Below, in pieces: positions 1 to 12,463 of a DNA stretch of 64,000 nt (position 1 is the stretch's first letter; each line of letters opens with the position of its first letter). The notes below the pieces were generated by a model. The model had not been told where the DNA came from and searched no databases. It saw nothing but the letters and a program-made list of their open reading frames with translations. The position numbers were made by a program, and so were the translations under genes. Origin of the DNA: Hypomyces perniciosus (taxonomy: Eukaryota; Ascomycota; Sordariomycetes; Hypocreales; Hypocreaceae); contig SPDT01000002.1 of assembly GCA_008477525.1 (NCBI GenBank), positions 2,604,001 through 2,668,000 of the forward strand, written 5' to 3'.

Positions 1-745
1 GAATGTGGTATTGCTGTTTTGAGGCTGAAGATGGTAGAGTTCTACTGTAAGTCGAGCAGAGATACGAAGTAGACGGATACTACCAGGAGGATATGGCCGG
101 ATCTGCTTCCGTCGGGCTTTTCAGTCAATGTCCGACCCCAAAATATTGGAAAATTACACTAGTTGTTAGCAGAATCCAGAGAACACGATACTGCTCAAGA
201 AAGCTCCGATATCGACACAACCAAAGCTGAAAGGAAGCTCCTGAATCCGTCCTCCGTCCTCCTCGACTCGTAAGCCCCACCACACCAGCGATGCCGCACT
301 CTTAGGCGCTCTTAGGCCCTTGTAGACTCTTGCAGACCCTTGCAGACCCTTATAGACCCGAGCTAAAGAGCCTCCAAGAGCTCGAAAAAGGGCCCCAAAT
401 AATCCGATTCATGGAAAACATGGAGATTGCGGGGAACTGTAAAGTCGGAGACCGGCGACCATTGCCATAATTGGGGGTCAAAGTGGAACAGCACACAATT
501 GCCTCCACTCCTCCGACTCCTCATCGATATTAAAATCGCGGGGTATTATATTGATGCTAACGACTATCACGGACGACTCTCTCCGCTTCTGCCCCTCCAT
601 TATACCTGTGCTAAGCTGCTACCCATGAATCCATGACCTTTACATACTCGTACTCTCCAGATCCTGGACTCCATGCTATACCATAGCCTCTCTCTGTCTG
701 CTGACTCTTGCTTCTGACCTCCTAATCCCCCCTTATCACACAGAC
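1..745. other. Intergenic region upstream of the SDR gene
   Basis: I see no convincing gene here. It holds the 10-bp tandem repeat at 301-360 and the presumed promoter of the plus-strand dehydrogenase. A small open frame at 427-636 encodes nothing recognisable. CACACAG just before the start codon could be the acceptor of a leader intron, but that is a guess. Confidence 0.6.
301..360. repeat. 10-bp degenerate tandem repeat, six units
   Basis: Six consecutive 10-mers of the type CTTGCAGACC or CTTAGGCGCT follow in exact 10-bp register. The two middle units are identical. It lies about 390 bp upstream of the SDR start codon. Confidence 0.75.
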
Positions 746-1690
746 ATGGTGGCGTTGTTCTCTGTCGAGGGTCACACGGCTCTCATCACCGGAGGCACTC
801 GGGGCATCGGACAAGCCGTGGCCATTGCCCTCGCCGAAGCCGGTGCGGACATTATCCTGGTGCAGGTATGCCAATTCGTCATGAGTGAAGCGAACTGAAG
901 AGTGATCCCATCCAGTATACTGATGCTGTAGATATAGCGTGACACACACTCGACCACAACCAAGGACGCTGTTGAGAAGCTTGGCCGCAAAGCATGGATC
1001 TACACAGCAGACCTGGGCGTCCAAGAAGAGGTCGCGTCCATAGTCCCCAAGGTCCTAGCCGACGGCCATGAAATCCGCATCCTCGTCAACTGCGCCGGCA
1101 TCCAAAGGCGAGATCGCTGCGAGAACTTCCCAGACAGTGACTTCAACGACGTATGCTCCCCTCCCCTTCTTCAAACAGACCCGTCTTATATATATATATA
1201 TATATATATACCGTACTTGACTGACTTACACGCGCCCATACAGGTCATCCAAGTCAACCTCAACACCGTCTTCACCCTCTGCCGCGACGTCGGCCGCCAC
1301 CTGCTTGCCCTCGAGCCCTCCCCCGTTACTGCCCGCCGCGGCAGCATCATCAACTTCGCCTCGCTGCTCACCTTCCAGGGCGGCATCACAGTCCCTGCAT
1401 ACGCCGCATCAAAGGGCGCCGTGGGCCAGCTGACCAAGAGTTTTGCTAACGAGTGGACCTACCGGGGCATCAATGTCAATGCCATTGCCCCTGGCTACAT
1501 CGACACGGATATGAACACAGCACTGCTGAACAACCCGGAGAGGTTGGAGAGCATCAGCGTCAGAATCCCCGCGGGCAGGTGGGGATCCCCGGATGATTTC
1601 AAGGGCACGGCTGTGTATCTGGCGAGCAAGTCGAGTGCATATGTCAGTGGCCATATCTTGGTTGTTGATGGCGGCTGGATGGGACGGTAA
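746..1690 (+). CDS. SDR-family dehydrogenase, KduD-like (2-deoxy-D-gluconate 3-dehydrogenase type)
   Basis: Three exons (746-865, 938-1150, 1244-1690) join in frame to 259 residues, a normal length for a classical short-chain dehydrogenase. The N-terminus carries the dinucleotide-binding glycine motif TGGTRGIG. An NCAG motif follows in exon 2 (LVNCAGIQ), then the serine region INFAS and the catalytic YxxxK in [11 protein letters not shown]. The stretch [12 protein letters not shown] and the C-terminal DGGWMGR are typical of the KduD/gluconate dehydrogenase group, so an NAD(P)(H)-dependent oxidation of a sugar acid or polyol in the cytosol is likely. The substrate cannot be read from the sequence. 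Intron 1 is 72 bp. Intron 2 is 93 bp and contains a (TA)n tract. The start is the first ATG in frame and sits directly before the Rossmann strand. Confidence 0.9.
1187..1210. repeat. (TA)12 microsatellite inside intron 2 of the SDR gene
   Basis: An uninterrupted alternating TA run lies in the 93-bp intron 1151-1243. Length variation would change intron size but not the protein. Confidence 0.9.
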
Positions 1691-3062
1691 AGATGGAATT
1701 CATGAACGAGCTTTACATGGCTGCTGATTGATTGAATGATTGGTTGGTTGATTGTTGAATGGCAATCAAGGACAAAAAAGCTTCCATCTAATAACACAAA
1801 AAAACCATGTCTCTTTTGTACACAAAACGCCCAAACACCTCCTCATACCGGTAGCACTACTTGGGTTTTGAATTGCTACCTATAGTGGCACCTACTACCT
1901 AGTCATGGACCCCTCCAGCTAGGCATTATTCAGGATACAAAAGTCCTCGGGCTCCTTTCGGGCCCGAATCACTCTCTTTTTTACTATCCGTCGTATCGCA
2001 GACGGGCTGGTGGATGACGTGACCTTGCTTCGATGTAATCTAACGACGTGGTGGTTCGGGGGAGATATCTTGGCTGCGATGGCCCTGAATAAAGACCGTG
2101 AGTATATTTATCGTAGCGATATACAGTATGGATTCTGCTGCGCTTACTCGGATCTCAAGGTGGCAATGTGTAGCCGGGCGATGAATGTGTGAATTTCCTC
2201 GGCCATGATGGTAGTAAGAGGATGTAAGTATTCTAAGAGAACGGGTGATGATTTCAACACGGATAGAAGCTCGAGATGAGACTACGTAGTGTTTTATAGC
2301 CACTTATTGACCGTCCTTGCAAGTTCCTCGTTCTAGATATATAGGCAGAGGTGATAGATAACTGGGTCATTTCTTCCCCTGGCAGCGCCAAGACAAAGGA
2401 TGCATCTCATCTATTCGACCAAACTGGACTCCATGCATGCTGGCGACTGTTGGTTCATTGCCATGTCTCAAAACTATCTGCAACCACCCAGCCAGGGACA
2501 ATCATGGCGGCCAACCAGACTCACCATTGGGACCCGCCAGCCAGGCACGCGGGAGAGGGTCCAACGTGGCCATTGTCCTAAGGAGACAACACATGTGGTG
2601 AAGCATCCACTCGGCACAAGTGCTCACTTTGGAATTGATGGGTATGAGACCATATTATGCATTCCTCGCCTCATGTTGTCCAGCCAGCCTGTAATATCCC
2701 CCACCAAAGCAAGCCACAGCAACCATACATACGCGTAGTGAATAAAGCATCATGGACACGTGTATGCGGAGGATGTGCGAAAGTGAAGTGACTTGTTAAG
2801 AAAAAAAAGAAAAGAAGAGAAAAAAAAGGCATGAAATCTCAATTGCCTATTGACTATCCAATCAACCTATCCTCTATGACGGACGGGGTCGCTCTAATAT
2901 TTCGATTCCCTTCGATGTTGTTGATTGCTCTAGATTTTACTGCCTGCGCCATCGAAAACCCAGCATCAGCTCCTATGCAGAACATTGGCCATGGAGTCCT
3001 TTCCCAAATTAAATCACTGTGTAAATCTCGCCAAAAAAAGGCATAAAGAGAGGGAGGGGAGC
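1691..3062. other. Intergenic region between convergent genes
   Basis: This 1.4 kb contains the 3' flanks of the SDR (+) and GNA1 (-) genes. Open frames at 2351-2738 have no recognisable motif or splice logic. A short A-rich run lies near 2800-2828. I see no gene. Confidence 0.6.
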
Positions 3063-3676
3063 TTATTGTGATTTACTTTTGGCCCCCTCGTAGTAATGCG
3101 CCATCTGGAGACCCGCTCGTCGAAAGCCGCACTTGACATAGAACCCTTCGTTCGCATCACTGCAGTCCAGGATGCTCTTGTAGCAGCCAATCTTCTCGGC
3201 GATAAAGTCGAGTGCCTGGATCAGTCGCAGGCCGAGTTTCTTGCCCTGCTGGTCCTTGGCGACGGCGATGTCTTCGATGTGGCCGACCTTGCCCAAGCTG
3301 TGGATGCTGCAGCGGCAAAGTTAGCTCTGCAATCGATGGAAACAGCGGGAATTGGAGAAGGGAGAACGTACAATTTGTGCTCAACTATCAGAGCACCCGT
3401 GGCCACGACAGATTGGGTTGTTCGGCTCGTGTCTTCAATGACGATGATGAAGTATTCCTCCCGCGAGGCCATGTTGTCGAACTGCGCCTGGAACTTCTCC
3501 TCGCTGATGTCGCCTACGGTCGTCAACACGCGGAGGCAGTCGAGGAAGCCTGAGTCGAAATCGGAACGGCGAAGGGCTCGTAGCTTGTAGCCCTCTGGCA
3601 GGGCTGCCGACACCTCGGGAGAGACGAGGGCGTCGGCGAAGAGGCCTTGCTGGACGGGCTGGACTTGGACTTGCAT
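3063..3676 (-). CDS. GNA1: Glucosamine 6-phosphate N-acetyltransferase (GNA1)
   Basis: Two exons (3676-3372 and 3306-3063) separated by a 65-bp intron give 182 residues. The joined sequence shows the GNAT core of the GNA1 family: a YKLRALRRSDFDSGFLDCL start, the strand GALIVEHKFIH completed exactly across the splice junction, then GKVGHIEDIAV and the acetyl-CoA loop QQGKKLG. The C-terminal part SILDCSDANEGFYVKCGF is very typical. The enzyme acetylates glucosamine 6-phosphate with acetyl-CoA to GlcNAc-6-phosphate, a cytosolic step toward UDP-GlcNAc, chitin, N-glycans and GPI anchors. It is normally an essential single-copy gene. The ATG at 3676 is used because the family starts shortly before the GYKLR stretch and the upstream frame has no ATG near a sensible start. 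Confidence 0.93.
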
Positions 3677-4424
3677 TGTGAATGTGTAGCGAGCGAATGG
3701 GCGAACGGCTGGTGTACTATTTCGTAGATCGGTCGGTTGATACAAAGGACAATGGCGAGACGATGTGCTCAGTAAGGGTGTAGAGATGGAGAGGAGAGAA
3801 GGAAAAGAGGGTTTGTTGAGGTAAAGATACGAGTAAACAAGCTCCCTTGCAGCCCGAGAATGACGCTGCTTTGGCCCTGTAGCTGCTAGAAGGCCGCCAC
3901 AAACCCCTGAATTCGTCCAGCTGCGCCTCAGCCCCAAGCCCTGCAGGTTGCCTGGGCACGCATTTGGTTGGCGCATCCTCGTATTTTTATATACTATTTT
4001 TAGTCTTGGAACAGTAGCCAGGATCACGGATCTGCCGACATGCATCATTTATAATGCCCTTTACCATGCATTTTATGATCCTGGATATCGTCATCTTCAA
4101 AGACAAACGATGATTGATATGGGTTTCCTACGACAACAAAGCCAGCTATAAAAATATATATGCCCACATAGCGCCGGCATTCTGTCCGCGTTGCCACTTG
4201 ATATTAGTAGTATACCGTAGTATACCTATGTTTCGCACGTGAATGGACACGTGACACATCCGTTCATGTCAACCTTCACAACTTAGGTAGATCGCTTCAC
4301 TTCTTCATCTCATATTAATCAATCATTATTCTGCAACGACTCTCTCAACCTGCTAGTTTCAACACTATTATCATATTACCAACGCGATAAACCCCCCCTG
4401 CGTTCACAGCCATCTGCGCATCAT
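3677..4424. other. Intergenic region, GNA1 promoter and 3' flank of the next gene
   Basis: I see no gene. The part next to GNA1 is pyrimidine-rich on the coding strand. The stretch 4140-4220 is AT-rich with repeated TATAC/GTATAC steps. Confidence 0.55.
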
Positions 4425-7196
4425 CTAGCTCGCCTTGAATCCGCTTGAGAGCAAATTGACCGTGCGGCAGTCCGTCTTCTTCAGACCCAACTGCGTGAAA
4501 ACGTCATCGCCTTCCGTGACCTCGTTGTTCTGGGCGTCCAAGAGCTTTCCGTCCTTGTCGACAATATACTTGGTTGCGTACAGACGCAAGCCCTTGCCGC
4601 TGACCTTGCAAAATGTCGGGTAGCGCATGTGCAACCAGCCGCCGAGGAGCACGGCGAGTGGCTGGTCCGGAGACTTATCCTTGAGGTGCAGACGAGAGAT
4701 CAGACTATCCCAAGGGTTTGTCAGTATGATATGCTCCATCGCTTGAGTCCGGAAGTGGAAATCGACTTACGCGGGCAGATTCTTCTTGGGCACTTTCCTT
4801 GCCTTGGACACAATTATCTCTGCCATGAAAAACTTGGTGTTCTGGTACGTGACTTTGTCATAACTCAAGATCCGACCCAGCGAATCAAAAGCATAGAAGG
4901 GCGACGCGGGATCGGTCGTTCCCCAGGCCTCTGTGAGCTCGTTCTTCTCCTCCGACTTCGCAAGGTAAATGTAGCCGTCCTGGCCGGACAACAGCGTCGA
5001 GGATTCTTCCTTGTCCATGATAATGGACCAGTACTTCTGCTGTTTCGCGCTGTCGATGCGGGACGCCACATCTCGGAGCTTTGTGTCACCATCCGTGGTG
5101 AGCGTGCCGCCAAGCTTCTCCTTAGCTACGTTGAAAATGTCCGACTTGTCCGGCTGCACTCTGTCCTTGTCGAAGCCGTTCAGTGAGACGCATCCCAGGC
5201 CCTTTTCGTATATAATCAACTCGCTGATTGGCAAGCTCCACACGTCGAGAGCGCTGACCTCAAGCTTGTTTTTGGCGCCGAGGCGGAGCTCGATCCCATC
5301 ATCACAGGGGCTGCCCGCGCCGACTGAGAAACCCGCAGAGATATAGGCCGACGGCGTGTCGACCAGGCCCACAGTGGCCTTGAACTTGCCGTTCAAGATG
5401 TCGACTCCAACTTCGAGGCCAATGGGTAGGCCCAGAGCGGCTGTCGCCTCCAGCTTTCCCTTTGCCTTGGCAATAGGCTCAAAGGTCGGAACCAGTCCGC
5501 TCTCGATTTTGCTGTCGGCCTTGTTCTTTAGATCCAGAATCACCTTACCCTTCGAAAGGGTGACGTCTCCTCCAACGATGAGCTCAATTTCTCCTGAAAG
5601 GTCAAAGTTGAAGGACGCGCTGAAGGACACCTCCGGCCCGACGGTGAAGAGCCCAGGGATTGTGATGGGAGACAAGGGCACTGCCGCAATTTGCTCCTTA
5701 TACTTGATGACGGGGTACTTGCCATTGACCGTGATGCCGATGTGAGCGTACGCTTTCGCATCCTTGGCCATGTCGACCACTAGCCTGCCGGCTGTGATTC
5801 CAGTCGAAACATGGAACGCAAATCTGCCATCAATTGTGAAATCCGCCTCCAAACCGCATTTGACGCATGCGATTTTAATGCCCGTTTCGAGTTTGCTGCC
5901 TCCTTTTCCCTTGCCTGGATCACCCTTCTCACCACCTGAACCTCCGGAGTCCTTTGCTTTCTTGTCGTCGTAGACAAGATAGCCCTTCTCTCCAAGGACC
6001 AGGAACCCCTTGTTGCTCACGCCAGCATTTACAAACTCGTTTACGTGATAGTCATGGTGGTAGGAACGGTCGATCCCTGTCGTGAATGCTTCATAGATCA
6101 ACGTGACACCTTCCACTGCGTATACGACAATTTGGGCGGCGACTTTGACTGCACCACCGACGATTTTGTCGCCAGCCTGAGAAATGAATTAGTTGAAATC
6201 TTTGTTTTGTATGATCTTGGTGAAAAATACCTTGATGAAGGCGTTGTATCCTTGGATAATTGTGGAGGGCAAGGAGTCCCGACGTGCGATAGAAACGTCG
6301 CGCTTCTCGACTGTGCCATCATCAAAGATGAAGTCGATCGGATCTTCGGGCGCTGGACGATTGGGATCGATTTCAGTCGTGTTGAAGAATTCCTCCAATG
6401 CAGCCAAATCGGACTCGAGATCAATGGTATCGTCAGGCCCAGCTCCTGCGTCCTCGCCGGCAGCAACAGCCCGGATATGGCCTTTCACAGCGGACACACC
6501 ACGCCGTCTCTCCTCTGGATCCTCGTACATGCCCCAGGAAACCTCTCCAGACTCCAGGGCATCGTGCTCTTCGATGGATTCCACGGGTACAACCACACAA
6601 TTGACACCAACGTTTCGGACTGGCTGCGATGCGAGGAAGTAGCTTCGCCTGTGCCCAGTCAGATCGCCGCAGCCGCGATGATACGTAATGAGGTGGAATA
6701 TCCCGGAGTGTGTGTTTTCAACCCATGACTTTTCGGCGACGTCCCGAGCCTTGGGGTTCTGGAAGCAAACTTCAATCGAGCGGTTGCTGCACTTGATACC
6801 CGTCACATAATCGGACTGGTCCAACACAACCGTAGGGTATTTGAAGGTTGCTTTCAGCTGTGCGTGCTTCGAGCCATGTATGGCCTCTGAAAAGCTTGTT
6901 TTAGAACGATGAACCATTCGACTGTGTCAGACAACACTGGGGACAGCACACTTACTGCGATGGCCTTCCTGCGCAAAGTACATACGCCGGGACAGTCGAG
7001 GGACAAGATATTCCACGTCCGTGCCGTCGTGGTTAGGATGACGACTCGGGTACATGGAGACCGAACCGCTGGCCAATGGAGGCGGGACATGAAGGACGTT
7101 GTTGAGAGACACGGACACAGACAGAGTATCGTCTGCAGACACTGCGCTCACGCTCGCCAAGGCCAACCCGGCCGCCAAGGACGGTTTGAAGCGCAT
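4425..7196 (-). CDS. Large secreted fungal protein, DUF7029/DUF7223-like
   Basis: Four exons (7196-6956, 6886-6231, 6176-4771, 4704-4425; introns 69, 54 and 66 bp) join in frame to 860 residues. The N-terminus MRFKPSLAAGLALASVSAV is a clear signal peptide. Residues about 85-150 hold a beta-rich segment with conserved cysteines (KCSNRSIEVCF, HRGCGDL). It resembles what fungal annotations call DUF7029. An acidic linker ends in a dibasic VEKR near residue 276, a plausible Kex2 site. A second beta-rich domain at about 380-640 (FNFDLSGEIELIVGGDV) resembles DUF7223, which often accompanies DUF7029. The C-terminus has no GPI signal or membrane segment that I can see. It is probably secreted or cell-wall associated, with unknown function. 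The domain names are from memory. The gene structure is well supported. Confidence 0.8.
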
Positions 7197-9203
7197 GGTT
7201 GACAAAGCGTGGGAGCTCTTGGAAGTTGTTTGGAAAGTTGGGACCCGGAACCTCTGTGTAAGTCGGGGTATTCGGGTGAGCGCTGTTGAGCAACAACTCC
7301 AGTCGAAGGCGGACGTCCGGTGCTATAAATCTTTTCTCGGCTTCGGTAGGTCTGCCTTCATCCCGGATCATTTCCTTGCCCCTTTTCCTTTTCCTCTCCC
7401 TCGTCACAACTGGAGATGTCTGACGACAATCTTGCTTTCAGCTCATGGTATTGTCAGCAGGTGCGTTGTCTCTAACAGTTGCTCCTCTCCTATTGCATCA
7501 TCCTGCTACCAGCTAGGATAAGCCAGTTGACTTGAGCAACATGCAAGTTTCATCACTGGTGAATACGCAAGTTCCATCACAGTCATCGTATCGATCGGCG
7601 AAATAGTCCCCAAAGGGTGTTCATCCACGGCAATGAGATGTTGTCATTACTAGTATCATGTCGGCACTTGAAAGTCGACGACAGTGGACAATTACGAATT
7701 GCGGGTGGTTGCACCCGTGTCTCAAGCATTGACTGGGCCCGTGTCCTCTGATGTCTTAGCCACCGGTCTTTCAATCATGGTTGTAAACCCAGTAGATAGA
7801 TTTCAGCTTCACATGAAATATGACACATTATCCGGGTCTTCCGTCAACCCGGACCGGGGGGAAGGATAGTATGTGGAGAGCTGAGAGTGGGGTTTTACTC
7901 CCTGTTGCCTATCCTTTAAAGAGCCCGAGGTTCTTTGCACAGCATGAGATATAGAGAAGTTTCGAAAACAAGTTCTAAATAAACCTCAAAACTAACTCTT
8001 AAGCATATCCGTTGCGGTTGGCGCTAGATTGCTTGCCAACAACCACTATGCAGTCCGTCCACGGTGCGTTCGTTGTGTATCAGAGACCTTAACCAGAAAA
8101 TGACAAGAAAAAGAAAGAAAAACGATAGCCTACTATGTGAGACAGCTTAGAAATTGCGCCTCGCAGTCACATGAGCGAGCATACCATGCGCAACTATTCC
8201 GTATACGCTTCGTACCACACGATGACTGTAAAATCGCGTACAGGGTTATCATCAAAGACAATACACTCTGCCGGTGTGGCTGTGGGCTAAATGAGCGGTA
8301 TTACCCATGATAATAGTAGTAATTGCCGAAGTTCGGCATGCTTGTCAAGTGAGACTCAGTGTGACGGGCGCTCTTTGCTCTGTCACCTCAGACATGTCTC
8401 ATTGAGAGTCATGCCTTGCTCCAGTGGCTCAAGCGCTTAGTAAAACGGCCTCCAAAAGCGGCATCCAGTTCGTTAGGAGAAGAAGTCAGTTCCTTCATAG
8501 AGGTCCATTTGCGGTGCAGCTACCCTGTTGCCGTCACGATGCAAGTGCTGGTCCGATTCTGTTTCTTTTCTCAGCGTTATTTTCAGCTTGATTAGAGCCC
8601 TGATTTTGTTTCAATGGCCGAGTTACAGCTTTGAGTGAAATACACACGGCGATTTCGCTCTGTATTTATTTTGTCTGTTTGTTCATCTCGGAGTCTACTC
8701 TCGATATGTTTGCGAGGTAGATATGAAGTTCATCCCAGGGGAAAAGCACTACCCTAGATGAAAGCTTAGTTTGGGAACTAAAAATAGGAGGCTGAAAGGA
8801 AAATATCTATATCAAGCTGGCAAAAGAGCTATTCGTAGTGATGAGAGTAATAACGAGTGAGTATTCATGGCAATGTATGTTTTGCGCTCTCCATCTTTCT
8901 TTTTTATTGACGCCGACAGCAGCAGATGGCTGAATATGTGGCTGGGTGGTATAGATTATTGTAGATTCGGTATTGGCTCCATATTTATGATAGAATGTGG
9001 TTGTCCTGTCACATTCGGTAATGGATATTCCAACAAGACTATCACAAAGGTCGATACGCAAATGTTTCGTTAATCAATTATCATGTATTTCAGTAGCCAT
9101 TTCCCCACTTAGCTAACAACAGCAAGATATTCATCAATTCTATCAGTTCTTGGTTCTCTACTCGCCCCCACACTGTTGTGGTTGTTATCGTGAATATCTC
9201 CGC
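7197..9203. other. 2.0 kb intergenic region
   Basis: It lies upstream of the secreted DUF protein and downstream of the 9204-10335 gene. Short open frames (7684-7869, 8867-9073) lack motifs. I see no tRNA, repeat array or transposon end. Confidence 0.55.
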
Positions 9204-10335
9204 TTACAACAAATCCATTAGTTTCTCAGCGATATAACTAATGTTAGTACCAAAGTACTTGGGAACCGTCTACAAAACCCCAGTTAGCACTCCAACATCA
9301 CCAATCAAAGATATTATAGTAAGACTCACCTGAAGATACAGCACGCCATCCTCAATGGCGCACTCATTGTACGACTTCACCTGATCGACGATACGGAACA
9401 CCACAGTACCCTTCTCAACGACCTCGAGGAATCCCTCCCGCAGCATATCGTCCTCACCAAACTTTTGATACTCCAGATTATCCACCAAACCGGCAAAGTA
9501 ACCCTTGATGTATCGGCCCAGGGTCTGCTCCCAGCCGACGTCCGCATCACTAGCCGCCTTGAGCTTGGCAAACGCATCCTCAAAGCGTGGCTCCAGGACG
9601 ATGCCCCTCTGAAAAATCTTATTGAGCTTAGCCTGGATCTCACCAATCTCAGAGTCGTAGTCGTCCTTGATAGCTTTCCGGGCGGCGAAGCTCAGCGCCG
9701 GGGCCGTGCCCTCAGGGGCGGGAGCCTCATTGAGGGCCTTCTCGAGGTTCTCAGGGGATAAAGCATAGTCAACGTTGGTTCCGAGATTGCCCTCTGTGAA
9801 AATGATGACGAGCTGGCCTGAGGCGGAGACTTGGGCGCCACAGTAGGAGAATTTCTTATCCTCGTCGAGGTCCATGGATATGGTGTGAGCGGTGCAGATG
9901 GTATTGATTTCTTTCTTGACGCTGTCGCCATTCTTCTCGAGATAGTACTTGAGCTGGTACAAGGCACCATCGATGTACCTGTTTCACTGGTTAGTTTGAT
10001 GAAAAGGAGAAAGGCTGCATAGTCGAAGAATGAAAAGAGAGCTCAAAGCCTACCTGGCAACCAGTGATCCAGGGGTATCTTTGGCGTAGCCTTCAGTGCC
10101 ATATGCAGCAACCTGGTTGATATTGATGTCTATTTTCCAGGATTCGCCTAGTAAATCCGAGAACTGCTTCTCAAAGTCCTCCTTTTTGTTATCCCACTCA
10201 TCGCGGACTGGCGGCATCTGTAAGCTGGCTGAAATCAAGATGATTACTGCTTCGGCAGCAAATCGGGGATATATGCAACATACTATTCTTGCGAACCGCA
10301 AGGGGGAACTTTTCAACGGGAGGAAGACGGCCCAT
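9204..10335 (-). CDS. Unknown fungal cytosolic protein
   Basis: Four exons (10335-10284, 10228-10054, 9978-9330, 9269-9204) with 55-, 75- and 60-bp introns give 313 residues. The first exon encodes only 17 residues. The acceptor TTCAG at 10231-10229 is required, because using the later CTTACAG would hit a stop at once. There is no signal peptide or transmembrane helix. The protein is acidic, with an N-terminal part around NQVAAYGTEGY, a beta-type centre (SYCGAQVSASGQLVIIF) and a mostly helical C-terminal half (FEDAFAKLKAASDADVGWEQ). I do not recognise the family. It is divergently transcribed from another unknown gene at 11177 with an 841-bp shared promoter, which may mean co-regulation. Confidence 0.8.
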
Positions 10336-11176
10336 GTTTTCGGTGTGATGGTCTCAGAGAGGCGACAAGACTGGACGAGGAGGGTGTATTCGAGACCAGA
10401 GCCATTCAGGCTACGTGCTCTTTATAGTTGAAAATATGAATAGAGCATACAATACCCTGGCTAGTTGAGCCCAATTCAGGCCCCATTTTCAGCCTCATCC
10501 CACCCTGATAATTTGGTTATACATAAAAAATCTATGACAAGGGGCTTATGGACAGGCTGACGATACGCCCTGGATATTGCCAAAGTGCTCTGTCACAGAG
10601 CCATCAACAACACCAGCCAGCACAACCCCTCTCACTAGTCCTAAGACGGCCGAATAGATACATCACAATGCCCCTGAATAATACCAATTCATAACCTTTA
10701 CCCCTCCCGGTACGGAGTACTAGCCGAACAATGATGGTAGTATTTGCGGCTGGAATTATCCCCTCAAGGAGTGCGGAGTCGAGGCGGACTTCAAACGCCA
10801 ATAGGCGTTTTTAGCCTATCTCATATGCAACAAGGGAACTAGAGTAAATGATAGCGCCGGAAGACGTTTCCACCGTCCCGTCTTGGCAGTCCGTCTTGTT
10901 GGAGGCCAGGGGAGATGTCGTCTTTTCCCCGCATGAACGAAGTTGAGCTTCCGTGGAGCTTGTTTTAGCATCTTGCTGCTGTATGCCATGGCGTGAGTCA
11001 AAGTTGAGCCTTGATCGAGCTATTGAAAATACTAACTCGCTGCTATTGTTACAGATTTTAGGACACTCTTGGAGATAACCAAAAAGCTTAGACTCTGCGG
11101 CTCTTAAATATCTGTTCTGGTATCCCATTGATCCTGGTATAATACGCTACTATTAGCAAGCTCCCAAGTTGCAAAT
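10336..11176. promoter_or_regulatory. Shared divergent promoter region
   Basis: The 841 bp lie between two genes transcribed away from each other. A GTACGGAGTAC palindrome-like motif, which recurs elsewhere in the window, sits at 10710-10720. Minus-strand open frames at 10811-11128 look spurious because they have no motif or splice context. Confidence 0.5.
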
Positions 11177-12395
11177 ATGTCTCTGTAAGTCCAAATAAAC
11201 AAGAATCCCACTTTTTGAGCACAAGACAGACTAACACGCTCCCGCAATAACCAGTCCTCTCAAAGCCAAAGTCTCCATCCGAGACCTCTGGTCCAACGAT
11301 GACGCCCCCGCACGCAAAGCCATCACTGATCTTCGGGCTGCCCTTGGCCGCGACGTCGTCTGTGAGCCAGAATGGGCTCTACTGATTGCTGAGCTCAACG
11401 CCGGCTATAAAGAGAAAGCCGATGGGGTCATCACCGCTGTGACGTCGTGTGTGCGAGTGTGGTGTGCTGCCTTGACGGAGGTGTTGGAGGATGAAGAGAA
11501 CGAGACGTGGGGAGAGGAGATGCTGCAGAAGCTTGAAGAGGCGGGCAGTAGGTCTCTGAAGCTGTTTGTCGAGGTGAGTGGCATTCCTCTCCTCTACTGT
11601 ACTCTCCTCTCATTACTATGAAATACAACCCGAACGAAACTGACTTACACCAACCTAGATCTCCAAGTCAGACAAGCCTTCCACATCATGGGTCTCCCGA
11701 GGCGGCTTCACGCTCCTCATCCCCAACACCCAAATCCACCACGGCATCATGGACTTCATGCCCATCTTCAAGGCCCAATTCCTCAACGCCTTCGCCCGCA
11801 AAACCACCGCACCCCCAGCAGACGACTTTGACGACATCGCCGGAGACGTGCCCGTCATCATCCCCAGCAGAACTGCTTCTGCTTCTGCTTCTGCTTCTGC
11901 TGCCCCAGGCGCCAGAGAAGTGGAATACCTCGCAGACGCCAACACCCTCGCCCGTCCAGACCAACTGCTCCTCCAGCCGCCCTACTACCTCTTCATCTAC
12001 GGCGACGGGCCTACAATCACCGTGCAGTGCACGCACTCCCCGTCTCTCGAGCTGCTGGCAACATACCTCGGGAAATGGTGCCGCGCAAACAACAATCATC
12101 ACGATAGAGTAGGTTTCCCTCCACTGTACCAACAACTCTAACACAATAGCATGATGGATAGCTAACGATGCAATAGGCCCCCCTCGTAAGCATCAGACTG
12201 TGTCAAAGCCCCTTCGGTCTCGGCCTCATGCACGATACCCTCATCCTCGAGCTGCAAAATTACTCCATTGCTGCACGGGAGCTATCTCCCGGCATAATTC
12301 TCAACCTGGTAGAGAGCGTTCTGGGGTATAAAATCGTCTATACGGATTCCAATCGCTGGCAATATCGCAAGGATAGTCCGTTGAAGCAGCTGTAA
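11177..12395 (+). CDS. Unknown fungal protein with an (Ala-Ser)n tract
   Basis: Four exons (11177-11184, 11255-11573, 11659-12108, 12177-12395) give 331 residues. The first exon codes for only MSL minus one base, and the 70-bp intron 1 restores the frame exactly at LKAKVSIRDLW. The sequence is soluble, without signal peptide or membrane segment. Recognisable patches are EPEWALLIAELN, GFTLLIPNTQIHHG, PYYLFIYGDGPTITVQC and the C-terminal SPGIILNLVESVLGYKIVY. A hexanucleotide GCTTCT repeat at 11875-11900 codes for alternating Ala and Ser. I do not recognise a domain. It shares a promoter region with the unknown gene at 9204-10335. A tRNA gene follows 69 bp downstream of its stop. Confidence 0.8.
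11874..11900 (+). repeat. (GCTTCT)n coding hexanucleotide repeat
   Basis: About four perfect copies lie within exon 3 of the 11177 gene and encode Ala-Ser repeats. Length changes would keep the frame. Confidence 0.85.
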
Positions 12396-12463
12396 ATGGG
12401 AAAGCGGGAGTTTGTGGGGTTATAATGACATCTTGGGAGTCCAAAAACATCGACCAGTCAGCA

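Noticed and set aside
3096..3590. 164-codon plus-strand frame opposite GNA1
   Set aside because: Antisense to a well-supported conserved enzyme, with no motif of its own.
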